In this document: positions 31,100-42,669 of the stretch, piece after piece
Layout: each line of letters starts with the position of its first letter
How positions within the stretch are numbered: the stretch's first letter is position 1
Source of the DNA: Chinchilla lanigera
Lineage: Eukaryota; Chordata; Mammalia; Rodentia; Chinchillidae
Length of the DNA stretch: 64,000 nt
Reading direction: 5' to 3'
Assembly: GCF_000276665.1 (NCBI RefSeq)
Contig: NW_004955463.1
Location: 12,150,828 to 12,214,827 of the forward strand
Made by a program: the position numbers and the translations under genes
Notes under the pieces: generated by a model
Databases searched by the model: none
Seen by the model: the letters and a program-made list of their open reading frames with translations, nothing else
Told to the model about the DNA's origin: nothing

Positions 31100-33450
31100 A
31101 CACCTGTGAAAAATTCAGAGATAGCATCCTGCTTGACAGTGAAAGACTAGAAACCTTCTCCCCGGAATTCAGAATAAGACAAGGATGTCCACTCCTGACA
31201 TCTTTATTCATTATTTCATTGAAAGTTCCAGCCAGGACAATTACTTAAGAAAAGTAAAAGCATCCAGATTGCAAAGGAAAAAGTAAAACTATTTGTTTTT
31301 GTGGATGATATGTTTTTATATGTAGAAAGTCCTAAAAGTTTCCTTTTATAGTCATAAAAGAATTAGAACTCAATAAAGTTGTACAATATAAAATCAATAT
31401 ACAAAAATCAGTTTTACTTATAGACAAGAAAAATAGCTCACCTGAAAGGAAATTGAGAAAACTGCATTTACAATAGCATCAAAAAGAATAAAATACTCAG
31501 TAATAAATTTGTATAAGACTTATACACTTTAAGTCTTTTACTGAAAACTACAAAATGGTGTTGAAAAAAAGAAATAAATGAATAAAGAGATCGAAGAGGA
31601 TTTCAATAAATGGAAAACTATTCCTTGCTCATGGATAGGAAGAACCAACATTGTGAAAATGGCCATACTACCAAAATTGTTGTACAGATTCAACACAATT
31701 CCCATTAAACCACAATTAGCATACCTCACAGATCTAGCGAAAACATTTCTTAAATTCATCTGGAACCAGAGGAGACCCAGAATAGCAAAAGCAATCCTGG
31801 GCAACAAGGACAAGTCAGGTGGAATCACAATCCCTGACCTGAAATTATACTACAAAGCTACTGTAATAAAATCAACCTGGTAGTGGCAAAAAAAAACAGA
31901 CCAGAAGATCAATGGAACAGACTGGAAGACACAGCCACAACCATGAACACACTCAGCTACCTAATCTTTGATAAAAGGGCCAAACAAACTCACTGGAAAA
32001 ACAATAGCTTCTTTAATAAATGGGTCTGAAAAAATTGGCTTGTCACTTTCCAAAGACTGAAAATAGACTCATCTATCACCATGCACCAAACTCAAATCAA
32101 AATGGATCACAGATCTCAATATTAAAACAGAAACACTAAAATGATGGGAAGAGAAAGTAGGTAAAAACCTTAAAGACATAGGGGTAGGCAGACAGTTCAT
32201 GAAAAAAAACCAAACTGCACATGAAATATTTCAAGAAATCAACAACTGGGATCTCATCCTACTGAAAAGTTTCTGCACATCTAAAGAAATCACCAGCAGA
32301 GTAAAAAGAAAACCCACAAGCTTGGAAGAAATTTTAGCTGACTGTCCCTCCAACAAAGGTCTTCTATCTAGAACATATAAAGAATTAAAGAGTTTCAGCC
32401 CCCCCACCAAATTCAAAGACCCAATCCAAACATGGAAAGCTGAGATGAACACACACTTCTCAGATAAAGAAATACAAATGGAAAATAAATAAATGAGAAA
32501 ATGTTCAACATCATTGGTCATTCAAGAAATGCAGATTAAAACAACATTGAGATTTCATCTCATCCCGGTAAGAATGGCTATCATTAAGAAATCAACCAAT
32601 AACAAATGCTGGAGAGGCTGTGGAGAAATAGGAACCCTTCTCCACTGCTGGTGGGAATGCAGACTGATGAAACCACTGTGGAAATAAGATTGGAGATCCC
32701 TCAGGCAACTAGGTCTAGAGGTCCCATTCAACCCAGCTATTCCCCTTCTGGGTATTTTCCCAGAAAATCTGAAAACATCATATCACAGTGATATATGTGC
32801 ACCTATGTTCATAGCAGCACAGTGGGTAATTGCTAAATTGTGGAAGCAACCCAAATATCCACCCACTGAGGACTGGATAAAAAAATTGTGATACTTTTAT
32901 GTAATGGAATATTACTCAGCTATAAAGAAAGATTAGCTTGAGGCTTTTATAGGTAAATGGTCACAACTAGAGACCATAATCATAAGTGAAATAAATCAGA
33001 ACTGCAGGTGTAAGAAATGTATTGTCTCACTAGTGTAAGAACCTGAAAGAGTGAATAAAATCTAGGAGGTATGGTAGACATTGTGAAACCAAAGGAAAGT
33101 GCTCAAAAGTAAAGGGCAACTGGGGTGTGGCAAAAGAAAAGGGAAAGAAGGGGAAATTATGTATATATGTATACATTGGATAGCTAACATAGTTGTACTA
33201 CTGTCTTCTTTTGCTTTACTGAAAGGAACAGTTAGTCATTACTTGTTTGATCAATCTTTCATGTCTCTGTTTTCCTAAGAAACCACTTTGAAGATATCAA
33301 TACATAGTACATCATTGTTAATTTCCTACAACTTTGTCTGTAACTCTGTATTGTTTGTTTTGTTCTTATGCTATTTTCTAAATGAATATCTGTTTGTTAA
33401 TATGTTTTCCTTCTTTTATTTTTAAAATAAATTCAAAAAATTAAAAATTT
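31100..33450 (+). mobile_element. 5'-truncated L1 with degenerate ORF2 3' half and 3' UTR
   Basis: Reverse transcriptase relics: RIRQGCPLLTSLF encoded at about 31170-31210 and the catalytic-box region FVDDM near 31294-31310. The frame 31578-31883 encodes [38 protein letters not shown] and [18 protein letters not shown], classic ORF2 thumb/connection sequence. Frame 32493-32687 ends in the Cys-rich motif [18 protein letters not shown]. Frameshifts and stops separate these, so no active protein can be made. A 3' UTR with a purine run (33130-33160) and an A-rich tail (33420-33470) closes the element. It lacks the endonuclease and ORF1. Confidence 0.95.
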
Positions 33451-33479
33451 AAAAAAAGAAATAAATAGGAAGAAAACCT

Positions 33480-34240
33480 GTCTTTGTGGGTAGAAAATTA
33501 ATACTAAATTGGGAAAAAACATTTAGCCAACTGTCCCTCAGACAAAGGACTTCTATCTAGAACATATAAAGATCTGAAAAAAATCAGACCCCAAGTTCAA
33601 AGACCCAATCCAAAAATGGGCATCTGAAATGCAAACTTCTCAGTTAAAGAAATACAAATGGCAATTAATATATAAGAATATTCAACATCATTGGTCATTC
33701 AAAAAAATGCAATTGAAAACAACATAGAGACCCCATCTCACCTCAGAAAGAATGGCTACATCAAGAAATCAACCCACTGTTGCTGGGAATGTAGACTGGT
33801 ACAACCACTGTAGGAATCAGTGTGGAGATTCCTCAGAAAACTGGGGTTAGAGGTCCCATTTGACCCAGCTATTCCCCTTCTGGGTACTTTTCCCAGAAGA
33901 ATTAAAAATATCATACCACAGTGATATATGTCCACCCATGTTTATAGCAACACAATTTGCAATAGCTAAAACTTGGAAACAACCCAAATGTCCATCAGCT
34001 GAGGAATGGATAAAAAAAGATGTGGTACTTTAATACAATGGAGTATTACTCAGCTATAAAGAAAGACAAATGAGGTTTATATAGGTAAATGCGTGCAGCT
34101 AGAGACCATACTCATCACTGAAATAAACCAGACCCACATGTGTAAAAGTCCTATTGTCTCCCTAGTATAAGCAACTGAAAGAATAAATAATATCCAAAGG
34201 TACAGTAAATATTTTGAAAAGGAAAAAAACTACTGAAAAG
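33480..34240 (+). mobile_element. Second L1 3' fragment, same orientation
   Basis: ACTGTCCCTCAGACAAAGGA, CTTCTATCTAGAACATATAA, GGTCCCATTTGACCCAGCTA, CAACCCAAATGTCCATCAGC and GAGTATTACTCAGCTATAAAG repeat, at high similarity, the order of 32340-33060. It begins right after the A-tail of the previous L1 and stops near GAATAAATAATATCCAAAGG. A short internal deletion relative to the first copy removes the CWRGCGEIG part (near 33770-33785, where CAACCCACTG jumps to TTGCTGGGAATG). Confidence 0.9.
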
Positions 34241-34254
34241 GCAAGAACAACACC

Positions 34255-34396
34255 TACTCAAGTTATGAGGTTTTTGATATTGGACTGAGCTGCACTAACA
34301 TTGTCCCTGGATCTCCAGTTTGGAGATGGCTTTTTGGGGGATTTTTCCCTGTGTCCATAATTGTATGAGCCAAGTCCCAATATAAACTCCTTTTTA

Positions 34397-34435
<39 letters not shown>

Positions 34436-34640
34436 ATCTATCATCTATCTATCATCTATATCTATCTATCATTTATCTATCATCTATCATCTATGTATCA
34501 TCTATCTATCTGTCTATTTATCTATCATTCATCTATCACCTATTTGTCTATCATCTATCTAGCTAGCTAGCTAACTAGCTATCTACCTATTTTTCATCCA
34601 TCCTATCTGTTCTCTGTTTCTAGAGAACCCTGGCAATGTA
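34255..34640 (+). mobile_element. LTR 3' end carrying a TCTA microsatellite
   Basis: TCTCCAGTTTGGAGATGGCT, then TGTCCATAATTGTATGAGCC and AATATAAACTCCTTTTTATATC, the TCTA tract, and TCTGTTTCTAGAGAACCCTGG. This is the word order of an old mammalian LTR terminus (cataat.gtgagccaattcc, ataaatctctttatatatc, tctgtttctctggagaaccctg). The upstream start is not resolved. Confidence 0.5.
34396..34590. repeat. (TCTA)n / GATA-type microsatellite
   Basis: Long, partly interrupted TCTA tetranucleotide array (runs of TCTA, TCATCTA and CTAG units) of about 195 bp. It also creates a meaningless Ser/Ile/Tyr/Leu-rich 69-codon frame. Confidence 0.95.
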
Positions 34641-34860
34641 ATTATTCCTGTATATATACAAGAGGTAATGAAAATGTAGGGTGAGTGCCTAAATTTTAAA
34701 AATAGTATTAGAGTAATAGACACACTGCATTAATTCTCCTCAAAATCCTCCCTGCTCCCGGTTTCAAAACACATATGCCATCTTTCTTGTCACTTTATTA
34801 AAATTTCTGGACATTCATCGTCATGTTTTTTATGAGGTGTGGTAAAAAATATGGTAAACA

Positions 34861-34943
34861 GGGGCTGGGGATTTAGCTCAGCGGCACAGCACCTGCCCGG
34901 CAAGCACAAGGTCGTGAGTTCAATTCCCAGTACCAGAAAAAAA
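34861..34943 (+). mobile_element. ID-like SINE, 3' end lost in gap
   Basis: GGGGCTGGGGATTTAGCTCA, GCGGCACAGCACCTGCCCGG, GAGTTCAATTCCCAGTACCAG, and the start of an A-tail that runs into the run of N. No right-hand target duplication can be seen. Confidence 0.92.
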
Positions 34944-35043
34944 NNNNNNNNNNNNNNNNNNNNNNNNNNNNNNNNNNNNNNNNNNNNNNNNNNNNNNNNN
35001 NNNNNNNNNNNNNNNNNNNNNNNNNNNNNNNNNNNNNNNNNNN
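34944..35043. other. Assembly gap (100 N)
   Basis: Exactly 100 N, the convention for a gap of unknown size. It sits between a SINE A-tail and an (ATAT/GTAT)n microsatellite (35044-35069), typical of a break in low-complexity sequence. Frames crossing it (34790-35206 and others) are artefacts. Confidence 0.97.
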
Positions 35044-35072
35044 ATATATATGTATGTATGTATGTATGATAA

Positions 35073-36185
35073 ACCCTGCTGCCCAGTACCACCCAACCAA
35101 AAGGCAGGCTCATGAAAACAACAAGGCTGTGTTTGTTTTCAGCGATATTATTCACCAGATTTAGCTTTGTGTGACTTCTGGCTCTTTCCAAGATCAAAAT
35201 GACCATGAAAAGTAAACTTTTTGAGCTGATTCAGGACATCAAGGTAACCAGGACAGCAATATCTGGGGTATGAGCCAGACCCAGGGCCCAGAAGCAGAGG
35301 CGATGTGTCCTCGGGGTTTATTTCTCTAGTGCTATCTCGGCGGCTAACTTTGTGCTCAATTATTCTCACTTAATTCCTGCTCATTTTCAGTGCCCATTTC
35401 TTTAGGAGTTGGAGGAAATCTGTGAGCTTCCTGATAGCCTTTGAAGATACTACCTTCTGCTTAAATCAATAAGCATCACTTTCAGTGACTAGGGAGAAAT
35501 TACTCCAGCTACTGCTAGAGTACACCTGTACTCCAGCTAGTGCTGGAGAAACACCTGTACCTAAATGGTGGGATGGGTGGACCCCTTTACCTTCAACCCA
35601 GGGGTGGCTTCCGCTGTGAGGGCATCAGTCTGGCAGCCTCTGTCTCCAGTCCCCGCTTCTCACTCCCACAACCACTTCTCAGTAATGTGTTCACAACCTC
35701 TTTTTAACCAAATACCTCAGCTTCATGTAGCCCACAAACCATTCACCTTTGTCTAATACTTAATTTTCCTTTCTATTCTTAGCTGTTTATATACAGTACA
35801 TCAAAAACCAACTGCAGTTCTTCTTCAGAAAAACCCATTGAACTGTCCTTTAATCTTCTCCTGTCCTAGACAGTAGTTCAGTCCTTGTTACAAGCATCAA
35901 ATTATGTAGTACCATGCAAATCTTCATTTCTAGAGAATTGTTTGTAAGTCTCCTTATATTTCCAACAAGGCTGTTAACTTTGAAGAGGTTCTGAATTCCT
36001 TAAGCCAATTTCTTCTATTAAAAAGCCTCATTAAAAAAAAAAAGCCTCATATATGGTTAAACTTGCTCCCTGTGTTCAATCATTTTTTTTGATAAATTTC
36101 TAATATCAATGACAATTTTTGGTGGGTGAACAAAACTGTGTAATGATCTATGTAAGTGGAAATTGACATATTAGTAAGCAGATCC
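35073..36185. other. No gene seen
   Basis: Single-copy-looking block just right of the gap. A small direct repeat TACACCTGTACTCCAGCTAG / ACACCTGTACC occurs near 35521. No recognised domain in any frame. Confidence 0.4.
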
Positions 36186-36480
36186 CTGCTAGTCACAAGA
36201 CAGATGCAAACTCCTTACTGGGACTTAAATGTCCCTGTATCCTCCTGGCCCAAAGGCATCTGCAGTCTCTTGCCACCTACTCCCTTTCACGGTCTCTCTG
36301 GTCTACCTTGCTGAGCTCCTTCAAGTTCTAAGTACACATTTACCTTCACACGTACAGTTTTACTTTTGTCATTTTACTGTCACAAAGATATTTGCCCTCA
36401 AGACCTAGTGTAAAGTTTTCCTCCTCTGTGCAGTTGCTAAAATAGAGAACAGGATATATGTGCTCTGATTTGAGCTTGAA
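36186..36480 (+). repeat. L2 LINE relic
   Basis: CAAACTCCTTACTGGGACTT, CTCCTGGCCCAAAGGCATCT, CTTGCCACCTACTCCCTTTC, GCTGAGCTCCTTCAAGTTCT follow the L2 ORF2 3' end order (aaactcctta..., ...gcctacctctcc..., ctccttcaagtct). Ancient and non-coding. Confidence 0.65.
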
Positions 36481-36738
36481 ATTCACCTGGGTATCTATGG
36501 GTTGCCTCCTAATTTCACTCCATTTTCATCTTCTCCTCAGTGAGACAATTGCTGGGAGTATTCTGAACATAGTCACGGTGAGTAGGCACTAAGATGACCA
36601 AGAATTTACAATGATCACAGAATCTATAATTTATTGATTGTGATTTTACACAATGTCCTTCCTTTTTGCATTTAAAACTATTGACTACCCAATGCTTTTG
36701 AGAACATTGAGATGAAATTTACTTCTTAAACCATAATT

Positions 36739-36743
<5 letters not shown>

Positions 36744-36769
<26 letters not shown>

Positions 36770-36855
36770 GGTTTTTCTCCGGTACCGGGAACCGAACTCA
36801 CGACCTTGCGCTTGCCAGGCAGGCGCTTTTGCCGCTGAGCTAAATCCCCAGCCCC
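36744..36855 (-). mobile_element. Young ID-like SINE
   Basis: A long T-run, TTTTTCTCCGGTACCGGGAA, CCGAACTCACGACCTTGCGC, GCCAGGCAGGCGCTTTTGCC, GCTGAGCTAAATCCCCAGCCCC. Target duplication CATAATTCCTTT at 36732-36743 and 36856-36867, exact. It retains nearly all CpGs, so it is the best candidate for the most recent insertion in the window. Confidence 0.95.
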
Positions 36856-36867
36856 CATAATTCCTTT

Positions 36868-39510
36868 CTCCATCATTCTGTGGAGAATTAGACCTAAACT
36901 ATTCTCCTCTCCCAAAAGTGAACATTCACAGGACTGGAACGATCATGGACCCCAGAGACTGGAAAAGAAGCTTATGTCTTATGTCCCTGGCCAGGGAGAA
37001 TAGGAATTTGGAAAGAGCAGAACAGAAAGATGACAGATTTGGAAGCTATGCGCAGGAGTGCTAAGTGCCTATGGGGAATACGCACTAGCATATTGCCGGA
37101 GCTCTTCCTTGAGCGGTTGCTGCCAGCACAGCCAGACAAAGCCTATTTACTGACGAGCATTGTGTCAGCCTCCACACAGCTGCATGAGAGCACAATGAGG
37201 CCTCGGAGCCCACATAAAGCCATCAGCTCAGAGAGAATAGCCCACAACCTTCAACATACACTCTTCAAAATATGGAAAGATAAAACATGAAAGACTCGTG
37301 CAGAATACCCTCTGCTAAAATAAGACTGACTTCTCCACTAAGTAATTTAATGTATCCTTTCTTATTACAAGGTAGAGAGTTGCCTGGTATTTGGGTGAAA
37401 AAAGGTAGGGGAAACAATGTCAGGGGTAAAATTTTGTGATTAGATAAACTAAATATAGAAGTCTGGCAGGGAGCAATAACATGGAAATGTTTTGTGAATT
37501 TTACAAAGCCTTTGGTAGCATTTTCATTAACATTCCTTTCAGTTTTAGTGCTTGGTAGTAACTCCTAGCAGACGACAACCATTGTGGCTGCTTGCTAGTA
37601 TAGCTCTCTCGGTGGACGCAGAGTAAACGTGAGGATCTGCTCCACTTCAGGGGACACTCAGGGAGAAGCAGTGGGGCGGGGACACGTACTCCACAGGAAG
37701 GGTCATTCAGAGTGCCTTAGTTTTTGTTTTTAAGAACCTAGAATTTAAAATTAGATGAAATCTGCTTCTGGATTGAAGGCTTCAAAAGGAGTTGTGACAA
37801 ACATGTGATCATTAGGGCAATACATATATATGGTTTCTAGCATCTTCCAGACCTCATTGATATCATGATACATTTGGCACCTCAAGAACAAGAAAACTAC
37901 AATTCAAGTTCAGGCTGATGAATATATGCACAAATCAGTGTAAGCCACATCCCTTTTCGTTAAAACATTATTCTTACTGCTGTCCAAGGGCCCTGCCCTT
38001 CTCCGCCATCACAGTAGCCAGCAGTTACTGTGATGAAAGTGAAAGAACAGGGGCTTTGGATTGTTTTCTCTTTACTCAGTGGCTACCCCTGGCACATTAG
38101 AGGATCTCATTAAACACAGGTGGGAGAAGGAACACTCCATAATAAACACTCTGGCACTCTATAAATGGGCTTTGTGCAACTTGTGATTCTAGCAGTATTT
38201 GTGATACAGTAATCCTTTTAATCAGACATTCGTGCCTGCGATTCTCTTCATGATCCCCTTGCCTCTTGCCTTATTTATTAGTCAGTTTTTTAGAGTCTGA
38301 CACAAGACTCTGGTTTTTATTCTGACAACTTTTGCAGGTCCATATTTTCACTAGAGATACGAGTAATTCTCAGACTCCTCTGTGTCCTCTCCAAGTATCT
38401 AGTTTTAATGCATCAGATGAAATGAACACAAGCTTCACAGTTTCCATGACTGTTAGCTAGATCTTCTTTCCATGTGCGAGGAAGGTTCTGAGAAGGCTAC
38501 TCTAGAATCATGTGTCCTTGACCCAGTTTGGTTCCTGCTATTCTATTTGAGCATGTGCTTTTTATCTGTCCTAAATGAAACAAACAAACAAACAAAAACT
38601 AGCAGCCACATACTCTCCTAACTTAAAAGAAACAATGAATACCACACAAGATGATGCTGTTGTAATGATGAACTGTCTGAAAGTAAAGAAAAATTAGAGA
38701 CATCCAAAAGATTTAACAAGCAGGCACTGCTTGGCTTGGGTGGGAGACAGTAGTGTATTAACCTTTAATATCTTTGTAGGACCCTGAGCTCAGAGATTTG
38801 ACAGGACTTAGTTCCAAATCATACTTGTGATCAGAGCCACAGCAACTGTATATCACCTGTTATTATTTCTCTTTGGTTTCATCAGTAAATCTATCCATGC
38901 TTGGTAGGCACAGGTAGGTGGGGCAAGGGGTGGGCAAGGCAACTCCGCTTTTGGATTCCTGGGCCGATGGTTTTAGCATCTTTGTATAGTATTGCCATCC
39001 TGGAATTCTGAGTAAAAGATAGCATTTTGCACAAACCATGATGGTTTTCTCTGTGAAAATGTCATAGCAGTGTACTAGAGCTCTGAGACAACTGAAGCAA
39101 AATCAGGTCTGTCCATCAGGCAGATCACATCCATAGCCAGTGGCACATGGCTTCAGTTGTAGCTCTTTCAATTTCCCTCAAAATTTAGGGATAATGGTGT
39201 ATACTTTCTGGAATTCTCCAAAGGGAGAATAAATTATCTAAAGATTGTATTTTATTTTATTGTCCCATTTTCTGCCACTGTGTAACTGTGTTTACTTTTG
39301 TTTTCTAGTAATAGTAACATTAAGAAGGATAAAATGACATCTTATACTCAAGAACAGCCAAATTTATATTGAGGCCCCAGATTTAGTGATTTCTCACTCT
39401 ACTGGGTAAGTCCTAGAAAAACTATCCTACTGAGAGTGTGTGAGGAAGAAGAAGGCAGCCAGTGATAAAAATTACTAAAGCATCCATGACATTGTAATGG
39501 AAATCTGACC
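36868..39510. other. Long low-repeat block, no gene seen
   Basis: About 2.6 kb without a confident repeat apart from a short CAAA run near 38580. An 86-codon frame (37030-37290) and a 60-codon one (37918-38100) have no recognised domain. CpG density stays low, with no CpG island. Confidence 0.45.
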
Positions 39511-39512
39511 TA

Positions 39513-39690
39513 GAGCAGGGTTCTTTAAACTCTGATATGCAAAAGAATCACCTGGGGTTTTGTGAAAATGCAGATGTAGATCAAGCAGCTTGGGGGCAGA
39601 GCTCCTGAACTTTCCATTCTAACATGCTTGAGGTGATGCTAACGTTGTTGGCTCATTTAACTAGTGAGGGTCTAGAGCCCTGCTCATTAT
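39513..39690 (+). mobile_element. MER5A-like hAT-Charlie MITE
   Basis: CAGGGTTCTTTAAACTCTGA, AAAAGAATCACCTGGGGTTT, GAAAATGCAGATG, CATTCTAACATGCTTGAGGTGATGC in pieces, and GGGTCTAGAGCCCTG match MER5A along its length. It is a non-autonomous DNA transposon, long inactive in mammals. Confidence 0.85.
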
Positions 39691-39764
39691 TTAGTGATGT
39701 GTGAAGCAAGTCATTTACACTGTTGACACATCAGGTTTGTTTATTTATAAATTTATTTATTTGT

Positions 39765-39865
39765 GGCAACTTATAGTTCATGTTATCAATAGTATGAATA
39801 CCTATCTCAAAAGGGTGTTGCGAGATGTACAGTGAGAACTAAGGGATTATTCTGCATGTGTGTTT
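39765..39865 (+). repeat. Possible MIR fragment
   Basis: AATACCTATCTCAAAAGGGT and GTTGCGAGATGTACAGTGAG resemble the MIR 3' half (tacctacctcatagggttgttgtgaggatta). Confidence 0.45.
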
Positions 39866-40209
39866 GCATGCATGTACATGTATGTAGACTATATTGTATC
39901 TATTCTTTATCACTACCACTATTACGAAGGGCAGATATTTTTCTTTCTCTTCAAAAGAGCTTTGGTCACTCACATCATTGGGAATTCACTGAGTAAAACT
40001 CCAGGAGGCAGGTGAGCAGCCAGTGCCGCTGGCAGACACACACGGGCTTGCTGTGGGCACAGAGGGCATTGTGCTTCAGATGCTGGGAGACTGCAGAAAT
40101 CTTAGTCAGCGTCTTTCAGAATGCATTTGATTGTCACCATGAAGGAAGGGCTAGATAGGAAAGACACGCATCTTAAGGCCAGGTTGGAAGCAAATGAAAA
40201 TAAAATATA

Positions 40210-40320
40210 AGGGCTGTGAATTTAGCTCAGCGGCACAGCACTTGCCTGGCAAGCACAAGGTTGTGAGTTCAATTCCTGGTACTGGAAAAAAACAAAAAAT
40301 AAAAAATAAAAATAAAAATA
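40210..40320 (+). mobile_element. ID-like SINE
   Basis: AGGGCTGTGAATTTAGCTCA, GCGGCACAGCACTTGCCTGG, GAGTTCAATTCCTGGTACTGG, then an AAAAAATAAAAAATAAAAAT tail. GAAAATAAAATATA (40196-40209) and GAAAATGAAATACA (40321-40334) are a plausible diverged target duplication, 12 of 14. Confidence 0.9.
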
Positions 40321-40334
40321 GAAAATGAAATACA

Positions 40335-42566
40335 GCAGCAAGCCCTTGGGGAAAAGGTGTAACAAACTCTTGTTGGTTTGATTTACTAAGCTCTGTACTT
40401 CCACTGTCTCTCCCTCCCTCCTTCCCTCCCTCCTCTTCCTTCCCCCTCCCCCACAGATAAACGTACCAGATCCTGAAATATAAAGGTCACCTTCTGAAAG
40501 CTGCTGGTTTCTGCACTCTTAGCTTCAAGCTAAAATGAATAGTGAGCATTGCTTTTGGAAGTGGTCTGTTACAGACTTGATCAGATATAGTATATAATTT
40601 AAGAGAGAATATTTCCTAGTAAAATTGTCCCCAAGCATACTTATAAACCAACAGCTGTTAATAGAATAGACTTCCAACTGCCGGTGGCCAGACCAGGGAC
40701 CTGGCTAGCCTTGTTATAATTCAGACATCAATTGCACAACTTTGCAGTACACAGCCCCATAAAAGTCACAAAAGTTGAGGAAGTTGCAGGGTCTGGATAA
40801 CAAATTACAAAAAGGAATCTAGAGGAAAGACATGGGGAACACCCCAGGTGTCAGAGCGGAGTGTTCAGAAAGAAAGAAGCCAGCTTCAGACGGCAGCAGG
40901 AACAGTGTACAGTTTCCCTCAGTAGCTGAATCTAGCTCAAGGCCTTGTGTCCTGCTCTTAAGAAGTCAGTCCCAGTCCAAAGTGTGAGGAGGGGATAAGT
41001 ATTAAGAGGAAGAACCTGGTCAAGGATCCTCCAAGATCCTTCTAAGCTTTTAGGGCAAATCTAAGTAGACTAAGCAAAGATGTTAATCAGGTTTAGAAGA
41101 CTAAAAAGTCCTAAAGAAAGCTTCAGTCTAACTCACAAGCAGGACGTGGCATTTCCTCTCATAGGCTGATGAGTTATTATACACTCTGCCCCAAAAGCTC
41201 TCCTAGGGCTTGGTTGTAGGCTGCTGAACTAAAGATTTACAATCTGTAGCAACCTGTAAAGAACAAAGAAATCAGTGGTCTCCACTAATTAAGTAGTGAA
41301 CAGGTAAGGTAAGAAAGAACCACCATTTCTGATTATTTATAGTTATGATATGTGGCTCTAACAGTTTAAAGATGAAGGAGAAAGACCCTATTTTTGGAAC
41401 TATCTCCCTTCTACATGAAAAGTCCTCATTAAAATATGGGGTCAAGACATTACAGAAAGTTTTCTTTTAAAATTACTGCTCCTGGTTTTAGGATCAAGTT
41501 CAAGGTGATTAAAACAAACTAGGACTGATTTTGATGGTCTTTGATATCAAGAAGCTTAATTTTATGAAGAGCAGTCTCTGGGCAGTGGCAGGATGAAAGC
41601 TCTGGCCTGGGGAAAGTTTTGTTTCCAGGTGGATTTAAAAATATGTAAAAAGCAATTTTACAGAAGTAAGCCAGTCCATATAGGGAACAAGATAAAGCAA
41701 CACAAAATGTCCAGCCTATATCAGCAGAATTAAACTCTAAAAATATGATTATCTGCCCAAGTTTCTAATTTTTCTTTTTCTCACTCCTCAAAATGGGAGG
41801 CCTCAGGTGTGTGAGCACACTGTTGCTAGCTTTACTACCTTTTCTCCTTCCAAATCAAAGTACGTGGCATAGAACTACAAACTTTCCCTTTAAGAAAGCA
41901 GAATACAGGATTGAAAGAAGTCCTGAGTCCTTATTCCAATTTTAAGGAGATAGGATATCTTTTCTTTGATTTTCAGATATCTGGGAGGGTTTCAGTTCCG
42001 TCCCACTGGACAGATGTTAGCACAGACTGTAGAAAGAATGTAGCCTTACACCTCCATATGCTGGACAAAAGCAGGGGCTGAGAAGGTTCTAAAAATAAGC
42101 TGTATGTCCAAAGGACTATCACTGGAGATGAACACTTGAAGGCTCCAGTGGGAAAACTGGACTGTGAGTCTGTGAATCTATGTCTTGTTTTATTTTGGAA
42201 CTTTTGAGAGTGGAGACCTCCCTGAACCCACAGGGCTGCAACACTAAATCGAAGCCACCCAGGTCAAACTGGTTGCACTCTTGCCCAGAAAGATTAAGCT
42301 GTAAATCAACAAAAAATTCACTGTGTGCTTCATGGAATTTCTTCAGATATATACATACTATGAAACAGTTTGCTTTTCTGGGAAAATCTCTCTCCAATGA
42401 GGATACGTAAATAATTCTCCTGGGCATCTCACATACCAAACAAAGGATTTTCATTAAGATTGACTTGAAGACCATCACCTTACAATGTTCACCAAGTTTA
42501 AAAAGAGACATGAACAACAGAAAATTGATCCACGCAGTCCCCTGCCTAAGATTATATGCCTTAAAA
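40335..42566. other. No gene seen
   Basis: Single-copy-looking DNA with a pyrimidine tract (CTCCCTCCCTCCTTCCCTCC at about 40409-40452). The right part underlies the longest open frame of the window, a 189-codon minus frame at 42119-42688, which I do not call a gene because its first codons read through a SINE in antisense. Confidence 0.45.
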
Positions 42567-42580
42567 CTACTCAGCTCCAG

Positions 42581-42655
42581 CGACCAGGGATTTAGCTTAG
42601 TGGCACAGCACCTGCCTGGCAAGTGTGAGGTTCTGAGTTTGACTTCCAGTACCCA
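42581..42655 (+). mobile_element. ID-like SINE, old copy
   Basis: CGACCAGGGATTTAGCTTAG, TGGCACAGCACCTGCCTGGC, GAGTTTGACTTCCAGTACCC. There is no A-tail, and the CpGs have decayed. CTACTCAGCTCCAG (42567-42580) and CTGCTCAGCCCAG (from 42669) may be a worn target duplication. Confidence 0.85.
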
Positions 42656-42669
42656 CTCTCCCAGAAACC

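Noticed and set aside
31578..31883. L1 ORF2 frame as an active gene
   Set aside because: Clearly L1 ORF2, but endonuclease and ORF1 are missing and stops and frameshifts separate the surviving parts, so it is a dead relic.
34361..34570. 69-codon frame rich in Leu, Tyr, Ser and Ile
   Set aside because: Translation of the TCTA microsatellite; no biological meaning.
34396..34590. Possible CRISPR-like array
   Set aside because: Four-base units without spacers; it is a microsatellite in a mammalian genome.
34790..35206. 138-codon minus frame containing a run of X
   Set aside because: It is open only because the 100-N gap is translated as X, and it reads a SINE in antisense.
36685..36915. 76-codon minus frame with a poly-Lys run
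   Set aside because: The Lys run is the A-tail of the SINE at 36744-36855.
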